From: FEN-1279 sp964501535
GTDB lineage: Bacteria > Bacteroidota > Ignavibacteria > Tepidaquicellales > Tepidaquicellaceae
Reading direction: 5' to 3'
Assembly: GCA_964501535.1 (NCBI GenBank)
Contig: CAZCSV010000006.1
Span: 1 to 64,000, forward strand
Length of the DNA stretch: 64,000 bases
How positions within the stretch are numbered: position 1 is the stretch's first letter; the number at the start of each line of letters is the position of its first letter. Shown here piece after piece: positions 18,192 through 26,595 of this stretch. The notes beneath the pieces were generated by a model. It saw nothing but the letters and a program-made list of their open reading frames with translations. It ran no database searches and was not told the DNA's origin. A program made the position numbers and the translations under genes.

Positions 18192-19046
18192 TTGGTTATT
18201 TCCAGAGAAGAGCTAAAATTCCGTTTGAGAAGGATTAAGGTTGTTGTATCTGATGTCGACGGAACCCTTACGACAAATGAAGATCAGCTTGGTAAGCACA
18301 CTAAAGAAATGGTAAAAAAACTTCGGGCCGGCGGTGTATTAACCACATTTGCGACACAGAGGATTCAGTCTTCCGTCGTGGATTTTGCGAAAGAACTGGA
18401 AATAGAAATACCGATGATAACCATAAACGGCGCTTTAATACAGGATGTAAAGGGTAAAACACTTTTTAAAGCTGTAATTAATCCCAAATATGTAAAGAAA
18501 GCTCTGGATTTCTGCGATATCTTTTTTGTCAGAATTGCACTGGTCTATAACGATGAAATCGTATACACAGAAAATAATTCCGTCCTGAAGGACTTCATGT
18601 ACAGAATTGGAACTAATTACAGGCTGGTTGATTCATATAAAGAATACGTCAATGATGTGCTTGAAATAATAATGATGGGAAACGAAAAATCCGTCATAAA
18701 GTACATTCAAAAGAAATTAAATTTTCCGTTAAAATTATACGTATATGCGAAATATTACCGTTCGAGCACAAGACTCGGGATATATAATCTTGAAATAAGA
18801 AAAACAGGAACGAGTAAATTGACGGCATTAAAGAAACTTGCCAGACATTTAAAATGCAGAAGGCATGAAATTGCCGTAATAGGCGACTGGTACAACGACA
18901 GGGAACTTTTTGAATACGGAGGGCTTAATATTGCGCTGCAAAATGCAGTTGCGGAATTAAAGAATAAAGCTCACTACATAACCAAAAAAACGAATAACGA
19001 AGACGGAGTGGGAGAATTTTTACAATTACTTTATGATTCAAAATAA
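18192..19046 (+). CDS. HAD-superfamily (Cof-type) phosphatase
   Basis: A 284-aa cytosolic phosphatase read from TTG. Motif I is V-V-S-D-V-D-G-T-L-T (Asp21 nucleophile, Asp23 acid/base). Motif II is the Thr in T-F-A-T-Q-R, and motif IV is I-G-D-W-Y-N-D-R-E-L near residue 236. The inserted cap between motifs II and III, at about 85-190, places it in class IIB (Cof/YidA-like), whose members dephosphorylate sugar phosphates or related small metabolites. The specific substrate cannot be told from sequence. A GTG in frame at the next codon (18195) is an equally good start. It precedes ftcD by 48 bases. Confidence 0.8.
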   Translation: MVISREELKFRLRRIKVVVSDVDGTLTTNEDQLGKHTKEMVKKLRAGGVLTTFATQRIQSSVVDFAKELEIEIPMITINGALIQDVKGKTLFKAVINPKYVKKALDFCDIFFVRIALVYNDEIVYTENNSVLKDFMYRIGTNYRLVDSYKEYVNDVLEIIMMGNEKSVIKYIQKKLNFPLKLYVYAKYYRSSTRLGIYNLEIRKTGTSKLTALKKLARHLKCRRHEIAVIGDWYNDRELFEYGGLNIALQNAVAELKNKAHYITKKTNNEDGVGEFLQLLYDSK

Positions 19047-19094
19047 TTTTTATATGGTAACAGTAAAAAACATTGAATAATAAATTTTAAATAT

Positions 19095-20711
19095 ATGAAA
19101 AAAATAATTGAATGCGTACCGAACATATCGGAAGGAAGAAATCAGGCAATAATAGATGCTTGTGCTGAAGCTGTCAGAAAGGTTAATGGAGCAAAGTTGC
19201 TTGATGTCGATCCAGGCAAATCAACCAACAGAACAGTTTTTACTTTTGTAGGTGATACGGAATCAGTGGTAGAAGCGGCTTTTCAGTTTACCAAGACTGC
19301 TTATGAACAGATAGATATGACAACGCATCATGGAGAGCATCCGAGGATGGGTGCGGTAGATGTATGTCCGTTCGTTCCAGTTGCAAATGTAACCATAGAA
19401 GAGTGTGTGGAAGTGTCGAAAAAATTCGGAGAAAGGGTAGGAAAAGAGTTGAGCCTGCCGGTTTATCTGTATGAAGAAGCATCTACGAATCCTGATAGGA
19501 AAGCATTGAAACAAATCAGAGCGGGGGAATACGAAGGTATTAAAGACAAGATTTATAAACCGGAATGGAAGCCGGATTTCGGTCCGCAGGAGTTCAATCC
19601 GAAGTTCGGATGTATGGCTACGGGAGTGAGATTTTTCCTGATTGCTTATAACGTAAATATACTCGGTACGAGAGAGCAGGCGCACCGTATCGCACTTAAC
19701 ATCCGTGAGCAGGGGAGGTCCGATAATGAACCCGGACGGCTGAAAGCAATAAAGGCAATAGGCTGGTATGTAGACGAATACAATATGGCGCAGGTTTCAA
19801 TAAATCTGGACAATTATAAAATCACGCCACCTCATATAGCATTTGAAGAGTGTGTGAAGGATGCTAAGGAACTAAATCTTGCCGTATGCGGAAGCGAGCT
19901 TGTGGGCTTGATTCCGCTCGAAGCAATGCTGATGGCAGCGGATTATTATATCAAGAAAGAAAATTTATTTATACTGGATGAAAAACAAAAAATCCGCCTT
20001 GTGATTGAGCGTCTCGGACTTTCTTCGGTATCGCAATTCATCCCCGAGAAAAGGATTATCGAATATATGATTGAAGAAGACAGAAGCGAGCCGCTTGCAT
20101 CTCTGACGGTCAGAAATTTCGTCGAGCTCGTAGGTGCCAGGACTTCGGCGCCGGGAGGGGGAAGTGTTTCCGCTTTAGTCGCTTCGCTTGGTGCAGGACT
20201 CGGAGCTATGATGGGCTGGATGAGTTACGGAAGCAAGAAGTTCGAACATCTTGATTCAAAAATGAGGAAGTATATTCCGCCGCTTCACTTTAAAATGAAA
20301 GAGTTGATTACGATGATTGATGCGGATACTAATGCATTCAACGATTACATGCTTGCAATGAAAATGCCCAAACACACAGCGAAGGAAAAAGAGAACCGTG
20401 AAGCGAAAATGCAGGAAGGATTGAAGAAGGCAATTGACGTTCCGCTAAAAGTAATGAGGCTCGGGAATGACTGCTGGGAGTGGCTCATTCAGATGGCGAA
20501 ACACGGAAATATGTCTTCCCGAAGCGACCTCGAAGTCGGTGCGAAATCACTGGAGACCGGCATCTGGGGCGCTTTTAAAAACGTGCAGATAAATCTTCCG
20601 CAAATAAAGGACGAAAAATATAAGAAAGAAATCCTAAAAGAGGCGAATGAGATTCTGAAAAATTCGCAGAAGAATTTTAAGAAGGTAGTGTCGGTTTTGG
20701 AGAAGAGATAA
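19095..20711 (+). CDS. ftcD: Glutamate formimidoyltransferase / formimidoyltetrahydrofolate cyclodeaminase fusion
   Basis: A 538-aa bifunctional folate enzyme. Residues about 3-295 form the formiminotransferase part (E-C-V-P-N-I-S-E-G-R-N at the start, M-T-T-H-H-G-E-H-P-R-M-G-A-V-D with the catalytic His). Residues about 340-538 form the cyclodeaminase part (G-A-R-T-S-A-P-G-G-G-S-V-S-A). The order and length match animal FTCD and the fused bacterial enzymes. It moves the formimino group of formiminoglutamate, a histidine-breakdown product, to tetrahydrofolate, then releases ammonia to give methenyl-tetrahydrofolate. No hutHUI genes are nearby, so it may serve folate one-carbon supply with the hut genes elsewhere. 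Start ATG at 19095 is unambiguous. Confidence 0.92.
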   Translation: MKKIIECVPNISEGRNQAIIDACAEAVRKVNGAKLLDVDPGKSTNRTVFTFVGDTESVVEAAFQFTKTAYEQIDMTTHHGEHPRMGAVDVCPFVPVANVTIEECVEVSKKFGERVGKELSLPVYLYEEASTNPDRKALKQIRAGEYEGIKDKIYKPEWKPDFGPQEFNPKFGCMATGVRFFLIAYNVNILGTREQAHRIALNIREQGRSDNEPGRLKAIKAIGWYVDEYNMAQVSINLDNYKITPPHIAFEECVKDAKELNLAVCGSELVGLIPLEAMLMAADYYIKKENLFILDEKQKIRLVIERLGLSSVSQFIPEKRIIEYMIEEDRSEPLASLTVRNFVELVGARTSAPGGGSVSALVASLGAGLGAMMGWMSYGSKKFEHLDSKMRKYIPPLHFKMKELITMIDADTNAFNDYMLAMKMPKHTAKEKENREAKMQEGLKKAIDVPLKVMRLGNDCWEWLIQMAKHGNMSSRSDLEVGAKSLETGIWGAFKNVQINLPQIKDEKYKKEILKEANEILKNSQKNFKKVVSVLEKR

Positions 20712-20772
20712 GATATTAATCATGTTACCAAACGCAGTGTGAAAGCAAATATTTTATTTTTATTATCAAATA

Positions 20773-20806
20773 GATTTTCTGGATTCTCACTTACGCAGGA
20801 ATGACA
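20773..20806. repeat. Degenerate dispersed repeat
   Basis: The stretch T-T-C-T-G-G-A-T-T-C ... G-C-A-G-G-A-A-T-G-A-C resembles the dispersed intergenic sequence found in many bacteria that reads TCTGGATTCCCGCNNNNGCGGGAATGAC, here with a decayed stem. It sits between the converging ftcD and AlbA_2 genes and may be a relic with weak terminator function. Recognition is from memory of the motif, not a search. Confidence 0.4.
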
Positions 20807-20826
20807 ACGTTTTAATAATCTTGATA

Positions 20827-21468
20827 TTATATCAGTGTAAAGAACTCATTATTATCCACCCTGTGATGCCGGAGAACCTCCGTCCGGACGAGGTTTACGA
20901 GAATTCTGCTTGCCCTGCGCTCGGAAATGTTTGCAAGCTTTTTAAAACCCTTAACAGTAATCCTATCATTTTCTTCGAGGTATTTAAGGAGCGATTTTTC
21001 GATTTCACCGAAAGTGATTTTTACGGGATGGCTTTTTATGTTCGAGCCTCTTAAAATATTTATAGTTTCTCTGGATGCGAGAACGCTTTTATCGTTATAC
21101 CTAATATATACTTTCTGTTCACCGTCTGTGTTATCCGATATTAACTTATGGGGTTTGTTTGTGCTTTCCGGAATATTTACGACTACGATATCGGATTTTT
21201 TAATCGAGAGAATTTCGGAGTTATATTCTACTTCCGGCTCACAGAAAAATCTTGCCGCGGTGTTTATTAATTCCATCTCGCCTTTTTCGCTCTCGACTCC
21301 TATTATAGTTCTGTCGTCATCGATTCCGAAGAGAATAGTGCCTCCCTTAGAATTAGCGAACGCAATCATTTCCTTTGCAATCTTTTCGGGAGAGGAAAAT
21401 TTTCTCTTGAATTCCACGGTCGAGCTTTCGCCGTCTTCAATCAGTTTATTCAGTTCAAGCAGATACAT
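20827..21468 (-). CDS. AlbA_2 (Schlafen AAA_4-like) DNA-binding/ATPase-like regulator
   Basis: A 213-aa protein. Residues about 10-125 are an AlbA_2/SLFN AAA_4 domain (T-V-E-F-K-R-K-F, then F-A-N-S-K-G-G-T-I-L-F-G-I-D-D, and V-Y-I-R-Y-N-D-K-S). The last 65 residues form a winged-helix-like tail (L-L-K-Y-L-E-E-N-D-R-I-T-V-K-G ... S-E-R-R-A-S-R-I-L-V-N-L). Such proteins are usually called putative transcriptional regulators; some relatives act in RNA or phage-related processes. It is the last gene of the pgsA-HU-ruvX cluster, 8 bases after ruvX. Specific function unknown. Confidence 0.75.
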   Translation of the reverse strand: MYLLELNKLIEDGESSTVEFKRKFSSPEKIAKEMIAFANSKGGTILFGIDDDRTIIGVESEKGEMELINTAARFFCEPEVEYNSEILSIKKSDIVVVNIPESTNKPHKLISDNTDGEQKVYIRYNDKSVLASRETINILRGSNIKSHPVKITFGEIEKSLLKYLEENDRITVKGFKKLANISERRASRILVNLVRTEVLRHHRVDNNEFFTLI

Positions 21469-21476
21469 TTTTGAAT

Positions 21477-21920
21477 TTATTTATTGTTCGGGCTGTCAAG
21501 ATAATCCTGGAGGAGAATCTTTGCGGATAAACTGTCAACAATTCCTTTTTCTCTTCTCTTTTTCTTGGAAAGCCCTGACTGAATCAGGTTTTCCTGGGCA
21601 AGAGAGCTTGTAAATCTCTCGTCGGTAAAAATGATTTCAGCATCGGTATTCTTTTTGTGCAGATGGGATTTCAATTCACGGGAAAAGTTTTCAACGCTAT
21701 TGGTTATCTCTGTTTTTTCGGATTTGAAATTCAGCGGATAACCGATTATAATTTTAGATACGTTTTCATTAATTACAATATCGGTGATTTTTTTATTTGC
21801 ATTTTTATCGTTGAGAATATAATCCCTGTAAAAAGAAAATTTTTTTTCGGTATCGCTTATAGCCATACCTATTCTTTTTAGACCGAAATCTATTCCAAGA
21901 TATTTTGAAGTGTCTTTCAA
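21477..21920 (-). CDS. ruvX: Putative pre-16S rRNA nuclease / Holliday junction resolvase YqgF (RuvX)
   Basis: A 147-aa protein of the YqgF/RuvX family with an RNase H-like fold. The start Y-L-G-I-D-F-G-L-K-R-I-G gives the first catalytic Asp. I-I-I-G-Y-P-L-N is the second strand, F-T-D-E-R-F-T-S-S-L-A is the E-R-x-T/S motif, and V-D-S-L-S-A-K-I-L-L-Q-D-Y-L-D is the final catalytic segment. E. coli YqgF matures the 5' end of 16S rRNA, and an older annotation is Holliday junction resolvase. It lies 20 bases after the HU gene in the reverse-strand cluster. Confidence 0.88.
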   Translation of the reverse strand: MKDTSKYLGIDFGLKRIGMAISDTEKKFSFYRDYILNDKNANKKITDIVINENVSKIIIGYPLNFKSEKTEITNSVENFSRELKSHLHKKNTDAEIIFTDERFTSSLAQENLIQSGLSKKKRREKGIVDSLSAKILLQDYLDSPNNK

Positions 21921-21940
21921 AAAAAATAGTCAGAGAAATC

Positions 21941-22291
21941 TTACACCTGTTGTTTTAAGAAGTTTTTTAAGATCTTACCCGGTTTAAAGTGCATTTTTCT
22001 TCTGCCTGGTACAAAAACGAATTCACCGGTTTTAAGATTTCTTGCTTTTGGTTTTGGCTTTGTCTTTTTAACTTCGAATACACCAAAGTCCCTGATTTCG
22101 ATTCTTATAACCGGGTCAGCCGTCATAATCAGTTCCCTCAATGAATCGAAAAGAGAGTCAACGATAAGTTTTCTCGTTACCCTTTTACCTAAGAGTTTGT
22201 CCTCCATCTTTTTTTCGACATCTTTTCTTGTCAGGGTGGTAATTCTTTTTGGTCTTACTCTTTTGACCTTTCCTGCTTCTTCAATTGCCAT
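21941..22291 (-). CDS. HU/IHF-family DNA-binding protein
   Basis: A 116-aa HU-family nucleoid protein, about 25 residues longer than the classic 90-aa HU because of a basic N-terminal extension (K-V-K-R-V-R-P-K-R). The HU core begins with T-R-K-D-V-E-K-K-M; the beta-arm region reads I-R-D-F-G-V-F-E-V-K-K and G-R-R-K-M-H-F-K-P-G-K. A clear AGGAG ribosome site lies about 9 nt before the ATG, which supports this start. HU bends DNA and shapes the nucleoid; the K/R-rich extension could add non-specific DNA contacts. It lies between pgsA and ruvX. Confidence 0.85.
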   Translation of the reverse strand: MAIEEAGKVKRVRPKRITTLTRKDVEKKMEDKLLGKRVTRKLIVDSLFDSLRELIMTADPVIRIEIRDFGVFEVKKTKPKPKARNLKTGEFVFVPGRRKMHFKPGKILKNFLKQQV

Positions 22292-22303
22292 AGTTCTTTT
22301 CTC

Positions 22304-22840
22304 CTATGTTAGTTTAAACCTTTTATAATATAAATATGATGAATAAATTATTAATATTGTAGATATATAATATAACAAACTGCTAATAAAACTTAAAAGT
22401 TCAGTATCTTTAAAGATTGAAAAAGCCAGTGCCAAACCGATTGTAAATACTGCAATTTTGCCGGGATAGTTTGACATCAGGACGACTTTTTTCTTCCGCT
22501 TTAAATATAACCCAAAAATTAGAATAAGTAAATCCCTTAACACAACAATTAATATAAACCAAACGGGTATTAATTCTTTGATAAACATCAAAATAGCAAT
22601 CGCTCCGACAGCAATTTTATCCGCAAGCGGGTCGATTATCTTACCGAGCTCGCTGACCTGATTGAGTTTTCTTGCAAGGTAACCATCAAGCAAATCAGTA
22701 GCATACATCAGTAATAATGCACCAAGCAGTATATACTTATTATGCTCGAAGCCCGATAAAAACAAATAACAGACCGGAATAATCAGCAGTATCCTGAATA
22801 CTGACAGAAGATTCGATATATAGAAAATCTCTTTCTTCAA
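22304..22840 (-). CDS. pgsA: CDP-diacylglycerol-glycerol-3-phosphate 3-phosphatidyltransferase
   Basis: A 178-aa integral membrane protein of the CDP-alcohol phosphatidyltransferase family. The signature D49-x2-D52-G53-x2-A56-R57 ... G66 ... D70 ... D74 is complete. It has about five transmembrane segments, a normal size for PgsA. It makes phosphatidylglycerophosphate from CDP-diacylglycerol and glycerol-3-phosphate at the inner membrane. Another family member could have a different alcohol acceptor; the length and the motif spacing favour PgsA, and a separate PssA is encoded at 29831. It is the first gene of the reverse-strand cluster. Confidence 0.85.
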   Translation of the reverse strand: MKKEIFYISNLLSVFRILLIIPVCYLFLSGFEHNKYILLGALLLMYATDLLDGYLARKLNQVSELGKIIDPLADKIAVGAIAILMFIKELIPVWFILIVVLRDLLILIFGLYLKRKKKVVLMSNYPGKIAVFTIGLALAFSIFKDTELLSFISSLLYYISTILIIYSSYLYYKRFKLT

Positions 22841-23105
22841 CTAAAAATATATAAAATCCGTAATTTATTAAATATATAAAAATAAATTCTAAAAAAAAAC
22901 ATATTCACGATAAAGCTATGAAAATAATTTATAGGGAGTAAGAATAAACAAACAGGGTCAGGGGGTATACAAGAGCAACATGCGGATAAAAATGCCAAAA
23001 TAAATTATTGATTTAACAAAGCAGGATTTTTTGTTGTTGTGTGTTGCAATTTGTTGCTCTGTTTTTTTAATATCTAATTTACCAATATTTTATTTCCATT
23101 TTTCG

Positions 23106-23144
23106 GAGCAACGTTTGTTGCTCTTTCGAGCAACGGGAGCAACA
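23106..23144. repeat. GAGCAAC inverted/direct repeat cluster
   Basis: GAGCAAC, four bases (GTTT), then GTTGCTC forms a perfect 7-bp stem. Two more direct GAGCAAC copies follow at 23129 and 23138. Further copies lie about 50 and 130 bases upstream. Function unknown. Confidence 0.6.
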
Positions 23145-23270
23145 AAATTCGTGAGATTTTTTAGAGCATAAGCAGGTATGAAGAGGGGATTTCGGCAGTT
23201 GAGGAAAATATATAACAAAGAACAAAATAGCCATAACAACATATGGTATATAGCCGGGATTGTCAATGGA

Positions 23271-23308
23271 TAAAAAAATCCCGCCTGCATAAATTATCAG
23301 GCGGGATT
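23271..23308 (-). terminator. Strong hairpin terminator
   Basis: An 11-bp perfect stem AATCCCGCCTG/CAGGCGGGATT with a 10-nt loop is preceded on the forward strand by seven A, giving a U run for reverse-strand transcripts. It is a likely terminator for the large T9SS gene ending at 23422, with other hairpins between them. Confidence 0.75.
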
Positions 23309-23341
23309 AATTTAAAATCTGCAAATCAATATTATTTCAAA

Positions 23342-23383
23342 AGCATTCCCGATTCTCTTCGTTCCCCGATAAGTCGGGATGCT
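23342..23383. repeat. Imperfect hairpin with CCCGA/TCGGG core
   Basis: AGCATtCCCGA pairs with TCGGGATGCT with one bulged base, and an inner CCCGA-TAAG-TCGGG hairpin is an alternative fold. The outer arm GGGATGCT is also the arm of the terminator at 52088. It lies in the 3' trailer of the interrupted T9SS gene. Confidence 0.5.
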
Positions 23384-23403
23384 GTAAAACGCACATCGGG
23401 ACT

Positions 23404-23433
23404 ATGATTAAATAACTTTCGTTATTTAATCAT
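23404..23433 (-). repeat. Perfect 13-bp hairpin with GAAA tetraloop over a stop codon
   Basis: Positions 23404-23416 and 23421-23433 are exact inverted repeats. On the reverse strand the loop is GAAA, a GNRA tetraloop. The stop codon of the T9SS protein (23422-23424) lies inside the stem. It could protect the transcript 3' end or act as part of a terminator. Confidence 0.7.
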
Positions 23434-26400
23434 TAGCATTTTCCTAACCTGAACGAAATCACCTGTTTGAATCCGGTAGAAGTATATACCTGATGCAAAA
23501 TTGCTGCCGTTAAACGAAACTGTATAATAACCAGCCTGCTTATATTCCTTTACCAGATTTGCAATCTCACGACCTGTTATATCGTATATCTTTAGCAATA
23601 CATATCCATAAACCGGTATTTCATATTTTATGTTCGTAACAGGATTGAAAGGATTCGGGTAATTTTGGGAAAGTGAATATACTTTCGGTATACTGACATA
23701 ATTATTATTTTTTCCGTTCATAAAATGTACATATCTTTTATGTGAATTGTAATTATCGCCTTCATATATTTCATCGGGTGAATATACATTACAGACAGAA
23801 TAACCGTCACCAAAATAAAGCGATGTAGAATCAATTATCATTTGAACATAAAAGCTGTCGACTTCAGGCATATTATTTTCATCAAATACAAATCCTCTTA
23901 AATATTCACTTTGAATAGTATCAGCCACGCCGATAGAATCAGAGAAAAGTGTCAAATATATTCCCTGCGTTGATTTTCTCATCAGGTTTACCGTAAACCT
24001 TTTTTGAGTAAAAGTTTCACCGGAAACGTAGTTATAATTACCGGTACCGTTCATAATCAATGTATCATTAGGACCGAGGCTGAACGGAGCGGAAACCATG
24101 GTATTGCTGAAAGCTACAGGATTATCTATACTTGTTTCCAGTTCGCTCGGGAAAGAAACGTTAGTATTTTTTGCAACTACGGGACCGAGGTTGAAATTAT
24201 AATTTAAATTTTGTTCTCTAATTGTTCCAAGCAAATTATCCTCTAAATTGGAATTTGCCATAGGAATATTAGAAATCGTAAATGTTTCTTTATTTACATT
24301 ATAAAGAGAACCTGACTGTGTTAAAGTAAATAACATAGGTGATGAATAAGGATAAGCTGTTCCGAAAAATGAACCTCTGACAAGTTTTGCATCTGTTACA
24401 GTATACTGACCCGGACTACAATAACCCGGACTGCTTTGCAGATAAGCGACCTGACGGTACTGGTTATTATATTTGTAATTGAGTACATAAGCATTACCGT
24501 TTTTACATCCTTCTATGTTAGGATATTTTTGTTCGACCCCAGCCGAATTATATATTGCCCTTGTGCTCCATATTTCACCCAAATTTGAAGAATTATATTT
24601 ATATCTTACAAAAATAGGATAATTAAAAATATTAAGTAAATAATCCTCACCTCCATTAAAATGTACCCATCGCTGAATCACACTCATTCCGCGATATGTC
24701 ACTATAGGTCTTCCATTTCTTAAAGATATATCAGGTGAAATTCTTAAAATTTGACCATCTCCTGAAGACCTTGCTTCAGTCGGGTTATCTTCTACCGAAC
24801 CCTGTGGCCCACCATTTAAATTAAATCTCCAACTTTTATACCAAACTTCATTATCTTTAATATATACGAAATATAAGACTTGATCATAACCCTGACTACT
24901 TCTCGTAACCGCAAATTCCGATATATTGCCTGAGGCAATAGGGAAATTATTTACATTTGTACCGTATTTACCTGTTACCATTAAATCAATATTACTACCA
25001 TTAGGTTTTAAATAAGCAATTAATGAAAAATATTCGTGTAATGTACCGCTTATTCTTTCTTGAACAAAACCCTTGGCTTGAAGATTAAAAGGTGACGAGG
25101 ATGGAACTGTAATATTACAGCTTGAATTAATTAGCCAAATCGGGATACTGTTAGGAATACCTATATCTTTATGTCTGTAAGCCAATTTTATTACTTCGTT
25201 ATTTCCTTCTCTTCTTTGCCATACTGCTACAACATTATTTTCTGCGTCAATTTGTGGTATAGTAAAAGATTGTTTTACTTCGCTTATAAATGCATTTGTA
25301 TTTCCATTACCATTTCCCTCCCTATTTACAACTTCTTCTCTTGAAAAACTATTTCCATTATCCGTTGAGCGGGAATAGAAAATACCTTCCATACTTTCGT
25401 GCACCTGATTGATAGTACCGTTTGTATCTATGAATGATTTTGTTAAAGATGGCGTACTAATAGCATTTTCTGCTGAAGAAATAAATTTAGTCTTATAATA
25501 AGCTGATAATTTTCCATCGTAAAATAAATTATATTCCTGGATGTTGTTTTGTACTTCACCATTAATCCATTTGTAAAATATTTTTTCATCCGGCTGATTT
25601 TCATTTATTATCGGGGTTGAATAAAGGGGATAAATTCCACCTATGAAATTATGATAATTTGGAGTCGGATAATTTTGGTTGTTAATTGAAATAGTACCAG
25701 TGGTTTTGAAATTATCATAATAAGTACAAACACTATCGTTTAATCTTCTTTTATGAAAATATGAACTACCATCATAAGCAGTTTGTATAAAACTGACCAT
25801 ATTTCCAAAAGAATAAAATCTGTTCTGATAACCAGTCTTACCTAAATTAATATTAGGCGTAATATCCAACGTCCAATTTTGACCATTATTTGTAGTCATA
25901 AACATTCCCGGACCTTCTGCATCAAATGGTGGATCTTCTGGATTATCTGCTACGTCATTTCTCATATAAAATCCATTGTTCATGTCATAATAATAAATTT
26001 TTCTCCCATAAGCCCAATTAGGTGTCGATATCTCATTTACTGAATTAGTATATGTATCATATTCAATTAATTTAGATGCACCTGATATTTTTAAGATATC
26101 GTGTCCTAAATAATTTACGATACAAAATTGCCATAATTCACCAACGCCATATTGGTCTTGACTCCCATTAAAATTATTTAAAGCATTAAACGTTTGACCC
26201 GCATCTGTTGATTTTGTAAGATAAGGATAACGAGAGCTTCCATTTATTTTATATCCACATACATATATAATATTTGTATTTTTGACGCATTCTATATGAT
26301 TAAAACCAACTCCCTGATTATAATAATTATACATGTTATAACCAGTGAGATTATATATTCCAAGAACACTGGAACGTCCTTTACGAATTGAAAAAAAATT

Positions 26401-26547
26401 ATAATTTGTTCCAATTTGAACACCACTGATAACTGGATCACCATCATAGTCCAACAAATTATTTACACTATAATTTGTAAAATTGCTTCCATCGGTCGTT
26501 CCCCACATTATTTGAGTTCCATAGTAAGTTTCATTTTGTTTAATCAA
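23422..26547 (-). CDS. T9SS-sorted large exported protein, 3' part of a gene split by one in-frame TGA
   Basis: The open frame downstream of an internal stop encodes 1041 aa. Its TTG start is only where the frame opens, not a likely biological start. The next piece upstream (26596-26850) is in the same frame, with only TGA and 16 sense codons between, so the ancestral gene spanned 23422-26850. The body is beta-rich with propeller-like repeats (F-M-T-T-N-N-G-Q-N-W, Y-S-R-S-T-D-N-G-N-S-F-S). The C-terminus is a T9SS type A sorting domain with Q-N-Y-P-N-P-F-N and ends R-K-M-L-M-I-K. It should be a surface or secreted protein when intact. No enzymatic motif is recognised. Confidence 0.75.
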   Translation of the reverse strand: MIKQNETYYGTQIMWGTTDGSNFTNYSVNNLLDYDGDPVISGVQIGTNYNFFSIRKGRSSVLGIYNLTGYNMYNYYNQGVGFNHIECVKNTNIIYVCGYKINGSSRYPYLTKSTDAGQTFNALNNFNGSQDQYGVGELWQFCIVNYLGHDILKISGASKLIEYDTYTNSVNEISTPNWAYGRKIYYYDMNNGFYMRNDVADNPEDPPFDAEGPGMFMTTNNGQNWTLDITPNINLGKTGYQNRFYSFGNMVSFIQTAYDGSSYFHKRRLNDSVCTYYDNFKTTGTISINNQNYPTPNYHNFIGGIYPLYSTPIINENQPDEKIFYKWINGEVQNNIQEYNLFYDGKLSAYYKTKFISSAENAISTPSLTKSFIDTNGTINQVHESMEGIFYSRSTDNGNSFSREEVVNREGNGNGNTNAFISEVKQSFTIPQIDAENNVVAVWQRREGNNEVIKLAYRHKDIGIPNSIPIWLINSSCNITVPSSSPFNLQAKGFVQERISGTLHEYFSLIAYLKPNGSNIDLMVTGKYGTNVNNFPIASGNISEFAVTRSSQGYDQVLYFVYIKDNEVWYKSWRFNLNGGPQGSVEDNPTEARSSGDGQILRISPDISLRNGRPIVTYRGMSVIQRWVHFNGGEDYLLNIFNYPIFVRYKYNSSNLGEIWSTRAIYNSAGVEQKYPNIEGCKNGNAYVLNYKYNNQYRQVAYLQSSPGYCSPGQYTVTDAKLVRGSFFGTAYPYSSPMLFTLTQSGSLYNVNKETFTISNIPMANSNLEDNLLGTIREQNLNYNFNLGPVVAKNTNVSFPSELETSIDNPVAFSNTMVSAPFSLGPNDTLIMNGTGNYNYVSGETFTQKRFTVNLMRKSTQGIYLTLFSDSIGVADTIQSEYLRGFVFDENNMPEVDSFYVQMIIDSTSLYFGDGYSVCNVYSPDEIYEGDNYNSHKRYVHFMNGKNNNYVSIPKVYSLSQNYPNPFNPVTNIKYEIPVYGYVLLKIYDITGREIANLVKEYKQAGYYTVSFNGSNFASGIYFYRIQTGDFVQVRKMLMIK

Positions 26548-26595
26548 AAATCCATTAACTGAATTTGAAAAACCAACAGCAAGCCTTCCCCCTTT

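Larger units (their letters stand above)
22841..23421. other. Gene-poor interval with GAGCAAC inverted repeats and hairpins
   Basis: No credible gene is seen in these 581 bases. GAGCAAC or its complement GTTGCTC occurs at least five times: once near 22973, once near 23053, as a perfect inverted pair at 23106-23123 (4-nt spacer), and as two direct copies at 23129-23135 and 23138-23144. The right third holds two hairpins described separately. The short reverse ORF at 23090-23290 is low-complexity and unsupported. The region may be a relic of an inserted element. Confidence 0.45.

Noticed and set aside
23090..23290. Reverse ORF of 66 codons in the repeat interval
   Set aside because: It covers the GAGCAAC repeats, has no domain and no start context. 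Its hydrophobic look comes from AT-rich composition.
22841..23421. CRISPR array from the repeated GAGCAAC motif
   Set aside because: Repeats are only 7 bases, unevenly spaced and in both orientations, with no regular spacers and no cas genes.
26548..26595. A frameshift as the cause of the split T9SS gene
   Set aside because: Both parts and the 16 sense codons between are in one frame; only a TGA interrupts, so no insertion or deletion is needed.
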